Source of the DNA: Eremophila alpestris peregrina
Lineage: Eukaryota > Chordata > Aves > Passeriformes > Alaudidae
Direction: 5' to 3'
Assembly: GCA_009792885.1 (NCBI GenBank)
Contig: WMCF01000015.1
Location: 3,487,076-3,551,075 of the forward strand
Length of the DNA stretch: 64,000 nucleotides
Positions 1 to 11,021 of the stretch are shown piece by piece (positions within the stretch are counted from its first letter, which is position 1; each line of letters starts with the position of its first letter). A program made the translations under genes and the position numbers. Under the pieces are notes generated by a model. The model saw only the letters and a program-made list of their open reading frames with translations. It was not told where the DNA came from and did not search any database.

Positions 1-23
1 CCCCCCCCCCCCCCCCCCCCCCC
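1..23. repeat. poly(C) tract at window edge
   Basis: An uninterrupted run of 23 C residues opens the window and passes straight into ordinary AT-rich sequence. Such runs are short mononucleotide repeats and often mark weak points in an assembly. No function can be read from it. Confidence 0.9.
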
Positions 24-938
24 GCCATGGACTAATGGTTATTTAAATCTCTTTGAGGAGTGTTATGCTAATAAAATGTCTTCTCTTTGCATCATCAGCA
101 TTACAAAGCGAGATCCTCATAAATTTGCACATCTCTTCCATACTCTCAAATTCATTTCCACTTCCTCCAGCCTTGTTTCCCCAAACCCCCAAACAAGTGA
201 CACCAGGTAATCTGCCTGTCATTGCATAGTCTGTCTCTTTTGTAGGTGATTCAATAGTCTGTTTCTCTAAGGTTCACCTACTAAAGGTATTCCCTATTTT
301 GGAGGGATTGTTTTCCCTTGCTTTTCACACTTGGAGGGACTTCTTGGCTCCAACCTTCTCATGCCATTAACTACTATTTACTCCTCTCTTTTCTTGCTGC
401 CACTTGTAGTCCAAAGAAATTATTCCCTTAATTAAAGACCCTCGGCTTCTTCTTATCAGTTAACCCAAACAATTCAAAGTGGCCCACTGAGGTTGTTTTG
501 TATAACAGTACCTATGCATCTCTGCTAATTTAGGAAGCTAAGCAGGCAGCATTTAGAGCTTTTTATTGTCCAAATCCATCAGGAAAACAATGATCCTTGG
601 ACCACACTCCAAGAGAACTCTAGTTTTCTTCACATCTTCTGAGAAAGAGATGTTTTACTAGACCAGAAGGAACTTCCGTTTATTAAAAGCTTGCTTCACT
701 GAGATCTAGAAATCATAAAATAATTATTTTAAAAAGCATTATTGTCAGACTATAAATTTTTTATGGTTATGCCCTTACAATTTGTGAAGAAAAATGTCTT
801 TAAAATTGCTAAAACGCTCCACTTCAGTGAAGCAAAAATGTTTTAATGGCATGATTTCAAATTATTTTATTAACTTTATCACTCCACCTGAAATACAACA
901 TCAATGACTTTGGAATCTGATTTGCAGCAGGGTGGGGA
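24..938. other. anonymous AT-rich non-coding sequence
   Basis: No open frame of note, no recognisable repeat family and no RNA gene is seen. The sequence is mixed-complexity AT-rich DNA typical of avian intergenic or intronic sequence. Confidence 0.6.
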
Positions 939-1009
939 CTTCCTTCCTTCCTTCCTTCCTTCCTTCCTTCCTTCCTTCCTTCCTGCCTGCCTGCCTGCCT
1001 GCCTGCCTG
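939..1009. repeat. compound microsatellite (TTCC)n-(TGCC)n
   Basis: About eleven TTCC-type tetramers are followed without a break by about six TGCC tetramers. The two blocks differ by one T-to-G change per unit, suggesting one variant spread by slippage. An open frame (932-1123, plus) that begins in the tract encodes repeated FLPS and CLPA units and is an artefact of the repeat. Confidence 0.95.
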
Positions 1010-2414
1010 ATTTCCTCAAAAACCAAAGTTATTATTTTACCATCAGCTCTACAACTGCCTCCTTTTAAACCCACCTCCCAGGCACAACCAAAATTGCCTC
1101 ACTCGAAGGTAACATTACACTAAACCTGTGCCAACTGGTCCATTACAGACACAAGTTCCTGGAAGACACCAAACCAGAGGATGTTGACATTCCCCACTGC
1201 TTTCTCAGTACCTTCATTTTCCCAGCACACTAAGCTCTCAGGGACAGGGTTGCACCACACTTGGCTGCAGATGCCATAAGTGTAGTAGGATAGGCAACCT
1301 CGAGGGTCTACCAATATATTTGGGTGGTTACATTGCTAGCATAATCAAAGCATCTAAAATATTATTTTCCTCTCAGGCCACTCACTGTCAGGATAAAGTC
1401 ATTCACACATGCTTTGTAGCTGAGGATTTTTCTACACTGATACCCAAGGAAGAAAGAGCAGTGAAATAACAAAAGCAACAAAATTAACAGGCAATGGAGG
1501 AAGGAAGCTGATGGATCTATGAGAGTTAGGAAGGAATCAAACTTCATTAAACACTGATGCACTTCTGTGCCAGCCCCCAACAGATGCATTACTTACGACA
1601 GTAGCATAAAACATCTGCTTATTGCTTTATTCTCAACTGGGGCCACTGAAACAGAATGCTCCCAGACCACAAGCTCTGTACATCTGCCTGGTTGCTTTTT
1701 TGAGTCACATTAGTCCAAAGAAGGTGTTCCAAGGCTGAAGTCAGAGACAATCTCAGGAAATTAATTTATTTAAACACCAGGTTGCCATTTATTCACAAGA
1801 AATGAGGACTATTAAACTAGATTCAGACCCATATGGATAGAAATTACACTTAATTTCTAACTTAAAACTTAATGTTTTGTCAAAGCAGAAAAGTATAAAC
1901 CTAAAATAAATTCTATTATTTACCATAGAAAATGTGATGAATGTTGATTTTTTTTTTTAATTTTTTGATCATTATCCATTAGAAAAAAATATTTTTTGTA
2001 TTTTGAACATGCACATAAAGGAAGGTTCCTGATTTTTTTACAATTGTAAAGCCACAACACAAAACAGAATTCCCCAAAATTATGCAAATTTGCAACTCAG
2101 GAGAACTTCTAATTACAATAACAATTACTAGTAAATTTTGAACTAGAACAGTTGGATAAGCAAGAGCAGAGGAGTCAGATCTTATGAATGGAAATTAAGA
2201 GGTGCTTTAGAATGACATAAGGGTGTTGCTTTAATGAGACTTTAGCATGTGTGCCTGAAAGGTTCTTCTAATTCTGCTAAGACTTGCATGACTTACCCTG
2301 CTAAGCAAAATATTTTTCACAGGTTCACCCCAAACTGTCAAATCTCTAGGCTTCTATACTCTAGACTTCCAGACATGAATTTATTAGCTTTAAATCTGCA
2401 ATCTGTCATGAAAG
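1010..2414. other. anonymous sequence with a weak exon-like element
   Basis: Short frames on the minus strand at 1120-1314 and 1362-1589 match nothing I recognise. Positions 1597-1645 on the minus strand are bounded by an acceptor-like 'ttctgtttcag' and a perfect GTAAGT donor, with one open phase. On its own this is within chance expectation. The remainder is plain AT-rich sequence. Confidence 0.5.
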
Positions 2415-2480
2415 AAACAAAAAACAGAAAAATAAGGAAAAAAACAACAAAACAACAAAAACACAAACAAACAAATAAAA
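2415..2480. repeat. A-rich (AAAC)-like low-complexity tract
   Basis: Interrupted runs of A with periodic C (AAAC, ACAAA, AACAAA units) fill about 65 bp. It is a simple low-complexity tract and not clearly the tail of a retroposed sequence. Confidence 0.8.
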
Positions 2481-2700
2481 TCTGTTACAGCAGAAAAAAA
2501 ATTAGAGAGTATATATGGAGTGACAGTCTTTATATTCACGTGCTAAAGAAAGTGTTAAACACATGTTAAATGTTAAATGAAATAGAATGGCTGAACACAG
2601 AGCTTCCAGTAAAAATTAGCTGGCAAGAAATTTTAAACAGTACATACTAAAAAATAATCCTTAAGAAGTGTTTCCCCAGAACACTGAGAATCTCAAAGGT

Positions 2701-2745
2701 TTTGGGTTTGTTTTTTGGTTTTGGTTTGGTTTGGTTTGGTTTTTC
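2701..2745. repeat. (GGTTT)n simple repeat
   Basis: A run of GGTTT and GGTTTT units, with a T-rich start and end. It explains the first residues of the open frame at 2702-2953, which is therefore unlikely to be a gene. Confidence 0.85.
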
Positions 2746-2959
2746 TTTATATTTGTATAGGGACAGAAAGTTTACTTTGAAACACATGGAATATATCTAT
2801 AACTGGGAACAGTTTTATACAGTGGTTGGATCCCTCTGCAGCACGACAAAAACCTTCTCAACCCACAGACCCTTAAGCAATGCCAGATTCAGAAGTTTTG
2901 ATTTGAGATCGTTTTTCTCTCATGATTATATAGTGACCTACACTAAAATCTGAGGATGC

Positions 2960-2990
2960 GGGGTGGGGGAGGAGGGGCTGGGGAGGAGGG
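2960..2990 (+). other. G-quadruplex motif
   Basis: Four or more G runs of three to five bases are separated by loops of one to four bases (GGGG-T-GGGGG, then GGGG-CT-GGGG, then GGG). This satisfies the usual G3+ four-tract rule for an intramolecular quadruplex on the plus strand. It is isolated within AT-rich DNA and no promoter is visible next to it. Confidence 0.75.
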
Positions 2991-5900
2991 AATATTAAAA
3001 AAGCCCAAACTGGTTTTATGCAGGTATGCAAGATTGTTTTTGCAGCCTTTCCTCTGTCCAGCTGAACATCTGTGTCGCAGGGCCTGGACTGCCTGTGCTA
3101 ATGCGGTGGCACTGCTGCTGAATGCCGAAGTGTTGACTCAGAGAGAAGAGTACAAACCTTTCTGAAAGCTGTGTACCACTCTCTTTTGGATGCAAACAAG
3201 TCACAGTAAGAGGTTAAAGGAGGGGCATCTCCTTTTGCTTGTCTTAGTGAATGCTATCACCTCTTACAATCTGCCATTTAAATCGTGTGTGTGAGCTCTC
3301 ACTGGTCCATCTAAAGCAAAATGCACTAGATTACTGTCATAACAGTGGAACTCCGTTGGAGAAAAACTTCAGAATTTCTAATACATTCACATTAGATAGC
3401 AGATCCAAAGGGGTAGAAACCTCAGGAGAAATGGCAGTGGATTATTGGCACTATGCTGCAAATCTCTTTAGCCAGTGGGACAAAGATACCCCCTCAGTAC
3501 ACATTTGTATGTACACATCTCTAATTATATGTATACATTTCTAATGATACTGTTAAGGAGCGTAGAGTTAGACAAGACATATAAAACTGACACTGAAGAA
3601 ATCTGTCGTTTCCTTTCTTTCTACCTCTCCCTCTCTATTCCTGGAATTATACCATTGTTCCCAGTCCCATCTCTGTGGTCTAGTACCTAAAGGGTTGGTG
3701 GCAAAAAGCTTTTTCTTGCATTTCAGTTGAGATGGTTTCACTACGAAGAACCATGTCCCTGAGTTAAAGCAATGAAAATAGATTAAACAATGAACTGCAC
3801 CATTACAAGGCACTGGAACTGGATTGTTTATGCTGTCCACAGTAAATTATTTTAATGACCCCAGTACAGTTTTGGCCCAGGTTAACTTCCCGTCTTCCAA
3901 CAATTCCTAGGAACAGCTGCAAAACCATCATGGACCAGAAAACATTCCCCATAGGCAGCTTGTACTTGGCCACCAACTCCCAGAAGTTTGAAGAATGTGA
4001 TGGATGGGGAGGGTGCTGTTTCTACCCAGCTGATCTCTGTGCCAGAGTACAGTCCTGGGCAAATATAATTTGCTGGAAGACATAGAGCCCAAGGGACAGA
4101 CACACCTGCAAGTCGAAAGAGGAGGGAAGGAATCAGCAGATGAGAATGAGAAATAAGTGAAAAAGCTGTTGAAGAGGAAACAGGACAGTTCCTCTCAGCA
4201 GCAGTAAGCTCTTACACAGGCTTACTGTAACATGCATCCCCATAGATTTGCAGTCTTGCTTCTCAATGAAATATTGGTCCCAGTTCCTGCTGACTGCAAC
4301 AAAGACACCACTGAACTGCAGAGCAAGAATGGAGGCAGTTACTGCATGAAGGTGAACAGGTGGAGAAGCTGCTTTTCTCTCCTTCCTTCCTTCTGTGGCA
4401 TTGTGTTATTACAGAATGATTGTGATAACACCTGGTTTGACTATTAGATATGTAAACTCTTGGTAAATAGCCATAGAAAGAGCTGATGTTCCAAGCATTT
4501 TGGATTCATCAATTTTCCCTGAAACAGAGAACAAGCAATCTGGATGTACTAGACAATTAAAGCCCTCAGCCCCCTTGATGTATTAGAAGAATTGAATGGT
4601 TTACAATTATAACTCAATGAATCTGATGGTGAATCTTATAAGAATCTCAAGGTCTTTTTTTTGCATCCATTAATTTTTAGAAGTAAAAGCAAAAAAAGAA
4701 AATAAAGAAATTGCTATCTGTTAATTGGATCAGGGCAAAAAAATCAACAACGGTTTCTGGAAAAGGGTCTTTTTTTCCTACTTGTTGCTTTCAGCTTCAA
4801 TTGTCTCACTGATGCAGTACATGATCTCTTTCACTGTCTTTCTATCTCTGTCTCTCCAAAAAGGTTCCAGCCCAGAAGGAGATGAAAGGACTTAAAGTGT
4901 AAGAGTCTGAAGCAAGTGCAATATGTTATTTTACGCTTATCTTTGGACAGTAGATGATACAAGTAAAGGTCATGTTCTTTCTTTCTGTTATATCTTTATC
5001 TCCATCATACTTCTCCAGGTGCATCTTGATCCCCCAAGTTATAACTGTACACCTAAATAAATAACATTCAGAGACCAAACCTGTGTTCTGATCTAAGTGG
5101 CATCAATTAATGCACATCCCCTAGAGCCTGGTAGAGCAGATTCAACTTGGAAAGTTGGCAAGATTTGTCTTGCCTTGTGCAGAGCAGAGTGCAGCCTAGC
5201 AGATATACAGTGGGGTAAAGTGCTTGAACTCATTTCCTGGCCCTCTTGTACTTAGCAGATGCAGTCGGAGCAAACATGACAGAACATCTGGAATGAAAAG
5301 ATGGGGTCAAGGAAACTTAACAGAGATGAGAACTTTCCATGGCAGTTCCTCAGCTAATTGCTGGAGGAAATATTTTCCAAAGTTGCATTCTCTTCTCCAG
5401 GCTCTCAGTACTGCAGTTTTGTTTGATGATTAGGATTAGCTCAGGACTTCCTGACAGGGAAATTACCTCACAAGGACCTTGACTTGAGAATCTAGACTGA
5501 GAGTTTAAAATAAATCCAGTTAAATAAATAGCAAGTATTTAAACTAGAATATTTGCTACAGTAATTCAATAAAGCAACAAAAACAAATCGTTCTAAAAGC
5601 CAGTTACTTGAATTGCTTCCTTCTAAGTGCTCCACACTCCATACACTGCTGATAATTCTTAGATAAAATTTCACCTAAAGCTCCCCTTTATTGTTTTATA
5701 AAATAGTACATCTCTAATTGTTCTTAAATTGTTTGTATCTCCCTCCTTCTCCACCTTTCTCACTTGAGATCTGTGAGTCATTTAGTGAAAGACAGATAAA
5801 AATGAAACACAAAATAAGAGTCAGCCATGCATTAACCAGTTGCAATATTATGAAGTTATCCTTGGTTATTTTTGAATGGTAACATCAAAGCTTAGATGGT

Positions 5901-7740
5901 TTATGTCATCTCCAAAAGTCATGCAGAGAAAGGAGAAGCCAAGAGCTGATTTGCACCAGTGACACAAAGGTGCTCTAAACCTGCTATAACCAACTGCTCC
6001 AGATAAAGGTCCATCTGCTTTGCATCAGTCATATGGTGAGAAGCAGCTGGACAATCTCAGTGGATCTCTCTCTCATTAGCCATAATGACTTTACTTCCTC
6101 TTTATACTCTTTGATTGTATGAAGTTCACTGGTACAATTCCCACCTGTCCTGGGTATTTAGTAGTGCAGTAAATATTATTCATTTTTCCCTGCAATAACT
6201 GTTGTCTTAATTTTCCTTGTATTTTCACCATTGTTGTTCTTTCTCTCTCTTCTTCCTCCGCCACCTTTCTCTTTTCTGGCATAGGTGTCAATTCTTTCCT
6301 CTTCTCTCCATCTGATTGCACAAGAACTCCAATATGGTAGCAACCAACCATCCATTTGTTTTTATCCAATGGAGAAACCTGTGTTTTCTACTGCTTGTAC
6401 AGTGACTGCCTGTGACCTTTTCAAGGGCATGAAGTAAAATCATCTAAATCTGTTTGACCTAGCTACACCAAATCTGTAAAAGTTGTTGCCTCAAGCTTCA
6501 GTAGAAATTTGATTAGGTCTTAAAGAGCCAAGTGCTTTTCCACAGATTTCTATAAACTTCAGTAAGTAGAATATGTCATCCTGTTGTGTTACAAGGGACT
6601 CATCCAAAGAGAAGGTGATGGAAGAAAAGCTTTGGTAAAAGGTAAAAAAAAATTTAACAGGGAGTTAATAAAAGCCAACAAGAAAGAGAGAGAAGAAAAG
6701 AAAAATACACAGGTCTTTCTTCTCTTCATGGCCAGACATAAAGAGTCTGTTCATAAGCTTGACTGCATCTCATACATGAAGCAAAAAATACCCCTTGTGA
6801 GCTATGAGTGGTTATCTCAGCTAACCACATGACTGACCAGCCTTTCTGGTGTTCTGTCAGGTGTGCATCTGGTTTACTCTTCTACAGCCTTAAAACTTAC
6901 CAAATGAGACATCCAAGAAAAATAGAGTCATTATGAATAGCAAAATCAAGGAGAATCTAGTCCTTCATAACCAATTTGTATTTTGCTCTTTGATTTTGTC
7001 TTTTATGAAATGAGAATCCTACACTAGTTCCACCTGCAGATGAGTGGCATCAGCAGCAAAGTGTGCTAGGATAACTTAAAAACCAGTGTGCAGCTGCCAT
7101 GTACCTGTGTGTTGCCAGATTTTGTGTTTTATTGCACTCCATAATGTTGTTAATGTTGCTTCAATGGATTAATTGGACACTCCTGTTCATGGTACTTTCT
7201 AAAATAATAATCCTTTTTTTGGAATAGTACTTCTGGCAAGTCCCCAAATATTGACTTTCCTCACTTCCATTTAAAGCCACCAGATCCTTTTACATAATCA
7301 TGAATAAATACAATTTATATGATTTGTCTATAAAGAATGTTCAAAGTATGATAAGGAATTCAGATTTTTAGGGAAAAAAAGTGCACACTGACTGAACCAA
7401 TTTCCGTTTATGAAGGACTCCCTTTTTTACAGTAGAATTCTTTTGCCCTCTTCTCAACCCCTGACAATATATTATCTTGGGCTTCAATGAAAACAGAAAG
7501 AGAAAAAAAATATCAAGTATCAGTGTTATTGATTCCTAAGGTCAGCTTTTAAAATCCTGGCTTTCTTGTCTCTTCATAGCATACTGCGAGATCTTAAATT
7601 TGACTTGAGACTAAAAGTCTTTCCTCAGGGTTAATAGAGGATCATATTTTGTCTCCAAACTTTGTGCCAGTGAGCAGGCAATAAACTGAGAATACTCTCT
7701 TTCCATGGATCTTTAAGACACTTTCAGAACTGATTAAGAT
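2991..7740. other. anonymous non-coding sequence
   Basis: No repeat family, RNA gene or convincing exon is recognised. Segments around 3010-3170 and 3860-4110 are somewhat richer in GC and more complex than their surroundings, with overlapping frames on both strands, but none carries a known motif. A basic 82-codon frame at 6584-6832 is lysine-rich because the DNA is A-rich. The region has only short A and T tracts. Confidence 0.55.
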
Positions 7741-7900
7741 TGGACTCACATCCAGCCTCTCACCCACCAGCATCGACAAGTCCTCCTTGGCAGGGCTGCT
7801 CTCCATCTGTTCATCCTCCAGCCTGTGCTGATAACAGGGGTTGCAGCACCTTTCAGTTGTTCTTGTTAAGCCTCCTGAGATTCCCCTGTATGGGAATCTT
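7741..7900 (-). mobile_element. CR1 LINE fragment, minus strand
   Basis: Read on the plus strand, the segment resembles the reverse complement of a coding part of avian CR1 reverse transcriptase, with recognisable 'ctcacatccagcctctca', 'gcagggctgctctcca' and 'cagcctgtgctgataa' blocks in the expected order. Similarity fades after about 7835. It is a short, diverged, dead fragment with no intact frame. The minus-strand open frame at 7642-7905 overlaps it. Confidence 0.7.
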
Positions 7901-9687
7901 CTCATTCTTCCCTTTCATCTTTGTTTAAGAAGAAGTTTAATCAAGTCAATATAGGGATTACACAGTGCAAGAGCGCATGGCAAGAGAATAATGGAATTTT
8001 CCAATATTGCTCTTCCACTGAAATAGTGAACTCTATTACTGTGATTCTATAACTTTTAAAGGGATTTTAAGTGGGATATAAGAATAGAGAAAGTTTATTC
8101 TTAGTTCCCTTGTCTGACAAGACTGATTTGAGTCAGGTTCCTCTCAACCAGCTCAAAATACCTCATAGTTAGACTGAACTCTTACAATTCATTAGAATGA
8201 AAGCTCATGAAAGCAATTAATCATATTCTAAAATAAACATCTAAGATCAGACAAATAATTTTAAAAGCACATCCCACATTTACTGGAAAAAAAAATAAAA
8301 CAAAAATTTCGTGGCAACTACTTCATGGTTGAACATCCCATGCCAGTGAAACAAATTCCACCCTTTCAGTTAGTTTTAATTAGTTTTCGTTAAGAGCTGA
8401 ATGAGGATTTTACTGGATGTCTTGCCAGGGGATTTCACATAAATCATACCTTTATTCTTCAGCAGAGAATGCCAAAAGTTATGGCTGAAATAAATAGTTA
8501 AGTGATATATCAAAAGAGGAAGCCATTGACAAGGATCTGAATATATCTTGTAGCTAAATAAGCTCACAAATTTTCAGGTGCAATTTACATTACTTTCCTG
8601 ACAATTTACACTATTTTCAATGTTTATGGAGAATTTTCAAACCTCCTGTACCCCTAAGTTAAGTATTATAAATGTATTATTAGGAATTTTTTTTAGCCTT
8701 TAAGGCTCCTAAGCCAGCTGGTTACCAAACAAGAAGCAGGACCATTCTCTTCTGGTACATTTATTTCTGGCAGTTGTTATTCCTCCAATCATGTTTACAT
8801 TTCAAATGACTGATCAGATATTAAGTGCAGGAAATAACTTTCCTTGTCTGACTGTATCCTCTCTTCATGACACGAACAGCAGCAGATTCCAGGACTTGGC
8901 TACATTCACAGGCTGCGTGTCACTCCTAATTACCCTGCTCATCCAACTGGCAACTCAGGCAAAAAACAACGTAAGAGAAGGGAGAGACAGGAAAAGTGCC
9001 TGACAGCCCTCAAAGCAAATAGTGTCTAGTTCCTTTCTTGTTTCAGACTTCCAGATGTGTCTTTCCTACAGTCTTTAAATAAGCAGGTCTCCACTCCTTT
9101 GCAGAAGTCATGAATTGACCTTACTTGCCTCATATGTTGACAGTGTGACCACAGACCAAAGCACTGGTCCTATACAGGAACCCAGGCTCTCTTCTCTGTG
9201 AAGCAACTCAGATTCCTCTGAAAGTCAAATGCTGCAGAAGCAGAGCATGTGAACAGGCTTATTAAGTTTTGCAAATCCTATACAATAAAATCAGTGTTCT
9301 TAAGACATCTTTTTAAAGTGCCTTTTCATCAGTTAATTATTCTGTTGCACCATGTTGATTTACTTGGGTGGCTTTCACCATGCTATGTACCATGTAGCTT
9401 GGGGTCATATCTGCTTTACCAGAGGGACCACACCATTCATGTTAGATCCACCATGCCTAAGGAAATTTATATCGAGGGATTCAACTGGTACTACAAGAGT
9501 ATTCTCATTTATTAGACTGTTTTTGTTGTGACCTAACATATCAGTAAAAATAGAATAAAGTGGATGGCCCTGCAGAAACTGATAGGCTAGATAATATCTA
9601 TTCATAAGGTGTACCTAAAACATTTAAATAGCTGATCCTTTGTTTTGAAGGGAAAATTAATAAGATTATGAAAGAATTCTCCTCAGT
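7901..9687. other. anonymous AT-rich non-coding sequence
   Basis: Nothing recognised. Small frames at 8376-8567, 8791-9003 and 9249-9515 show no motif or splice context that would raise them above chance. Confidence 0.55.
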
Positions 9688-9727
9688 CTTTTCTCTCTCT
9701 CTTTCTCTTTTGTCTTCCTTTTTCTTA
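9688..9727. repeat. pyrimidine-rich (TC)n tract
   Basis: An interrupted CT and CTTT dinucleotide-type tract. It is a simple repeat, and no exon follows it to suggest a splice acceptor. Confidence 0.7.
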
Positions 9728-9778
9728 CACACATAAATGCAGGAAAGTAGATTCATTATTTTTCAACATGACCCAAAC

Positions 9779-9818
9779 TATATATAGATATATATACATC
9801 TTATCTATATATTATAGC
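9779..9818. repeat. TA-rich low-complexity tract
   Basis: Alternating TATATA and GATATA units form an AT-rich stretch with partial self-complementarity. It is a simple repeat. Confidence 0.75.
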
Positions 9819-10740
9819 TTATACATATCACTGCATTCAGCAGGTACACAGAAGGCCAGTCGCTTCTAGGTGGTTAGAAGTTCTTCCACAATTGCTGGGA
9901 AGTTGTCCTTCCCTTTTCTTATCCTTTTCCCTTTTAATGGTTATTGATCTTTAAAATCAGGCTGGAATTAACATCAATAGTTTGACACTGTTCATGTTTT
10001 TTGAAAATGTGTAAAACTGTTTATTTTCCACCTACATTTCTTACCCAGAATTCCCTCTCTATTATTTTTATATCATTTGGACATTTGTGTAGTAGTGCAA
10101 ACATTATTTTGATCAACTTATTCTCTTCCTAGCTATACAGTTATCTCTCTATACAGTGAGGAGACTTGCACACTCTTAGAGAATTGTGAGTGATTCTTTG
10201 GTACTGCTACTACAGAGTCAACTTTACCTGGGGACAGACAGGAAGAAGAACAGTAGTCGCCTGTGACAAAGACATGACTTCTGACATTGCTATCAATGTA
10301 TTAATATGAAGACTAGAGTTTAGAGTGCAATATAGAAATACATAGTCATAGAGCTGACATCCCCTGAAGAATCCATAGTCCAAACACATGATTTTTTAAT
10401 AATGAGTTAGTTTAGTTTCTGATAAACTGTCAAATAAACAGATTCCCCATCCTGAATCATTAGCAACCAAAGCAAGATTGAACCACTCAGGGTACAAATA
10501 AGGTTTGCATGAAAAACATGTAGGAAATATGTCAATGTAGCAAAACAAGGCATTCAAAGAATTTGAGAATTTATTTTCCAAACAAGTGGTTATCATTACA
10601 TTATTTTCAAAACAATTTCCAAGCTAATCTGGTTGCAGTACTGCAGAGGTACATCAGTGGTACAGTTCACCTTTCAGAACTTCCCACCATTCTGGCATTC
10701 AGAAATCTCTATGCCAAAGAATGACACTCATTGTACTTAC
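9819..10740. other. anonymous AT-rich non-coding sequence
   Basis: No repeat, RNA or credible exon is recognised. A minus-strand match to a CAG|GTAAAG donor lies near 10222-10230, with a possible acceptor about 33 bp upstream of it on that strand. The interval is very short and I treat it as chance. Confidence 0.5.
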
Positions 10741-11021
10741 AACACAATCCCAAAGTTTTGGTGTATCTTTCATCCTGTGATCCTAAAATGAAAGAATTTC
10801 AAGTAATGAGTGCAATGCCATAGGAAAAAAGATCAGCAAAGAATCTTAGTAATTTCTTGAACTAACATCTTAGCAACTTCATACTGAGAGGTTTTCAAAT
10901 CCAACCTTAACAAATATTTAGATAACTAGGAAGTTACTATAAAATTCAGACAAGGTGTTTGTTTACAAGTAGCAATAATAATTTAGTACTTACACTATCA
11001 AGCACTTCTAATGCTGCTGAG
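10741..11021 (-). other. candidate pair of small spliced exons
   Basis: On the minus strand, 11021-10994 (28 bp) lies between 'ttttgaacag' and a perfect GTAAGT donor. About 211 bp further along, 10782-10741 (42 bp) lies between a good acceptor ('ttctttcattttag') and another perfect GTAAGT donor. The only open phase of the first ends at a codon boundary, and the second is open from its first base, so the two join in frame. The joined peptide would read SAALEVLDS followed by DHRMKDTPKLWDCV. I do not recognise it. Both exons are tiny, and such pairs can arise by chance in 64 kb, so this is only a lead. Confidence 0.22.

Noticed and set aside
10218..10262. Minus-strand 33-bp interval with CAG|GTAAAG donor
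   Set aside because: Too short and the acceptor is mediocre; chance is the simpler explanation.
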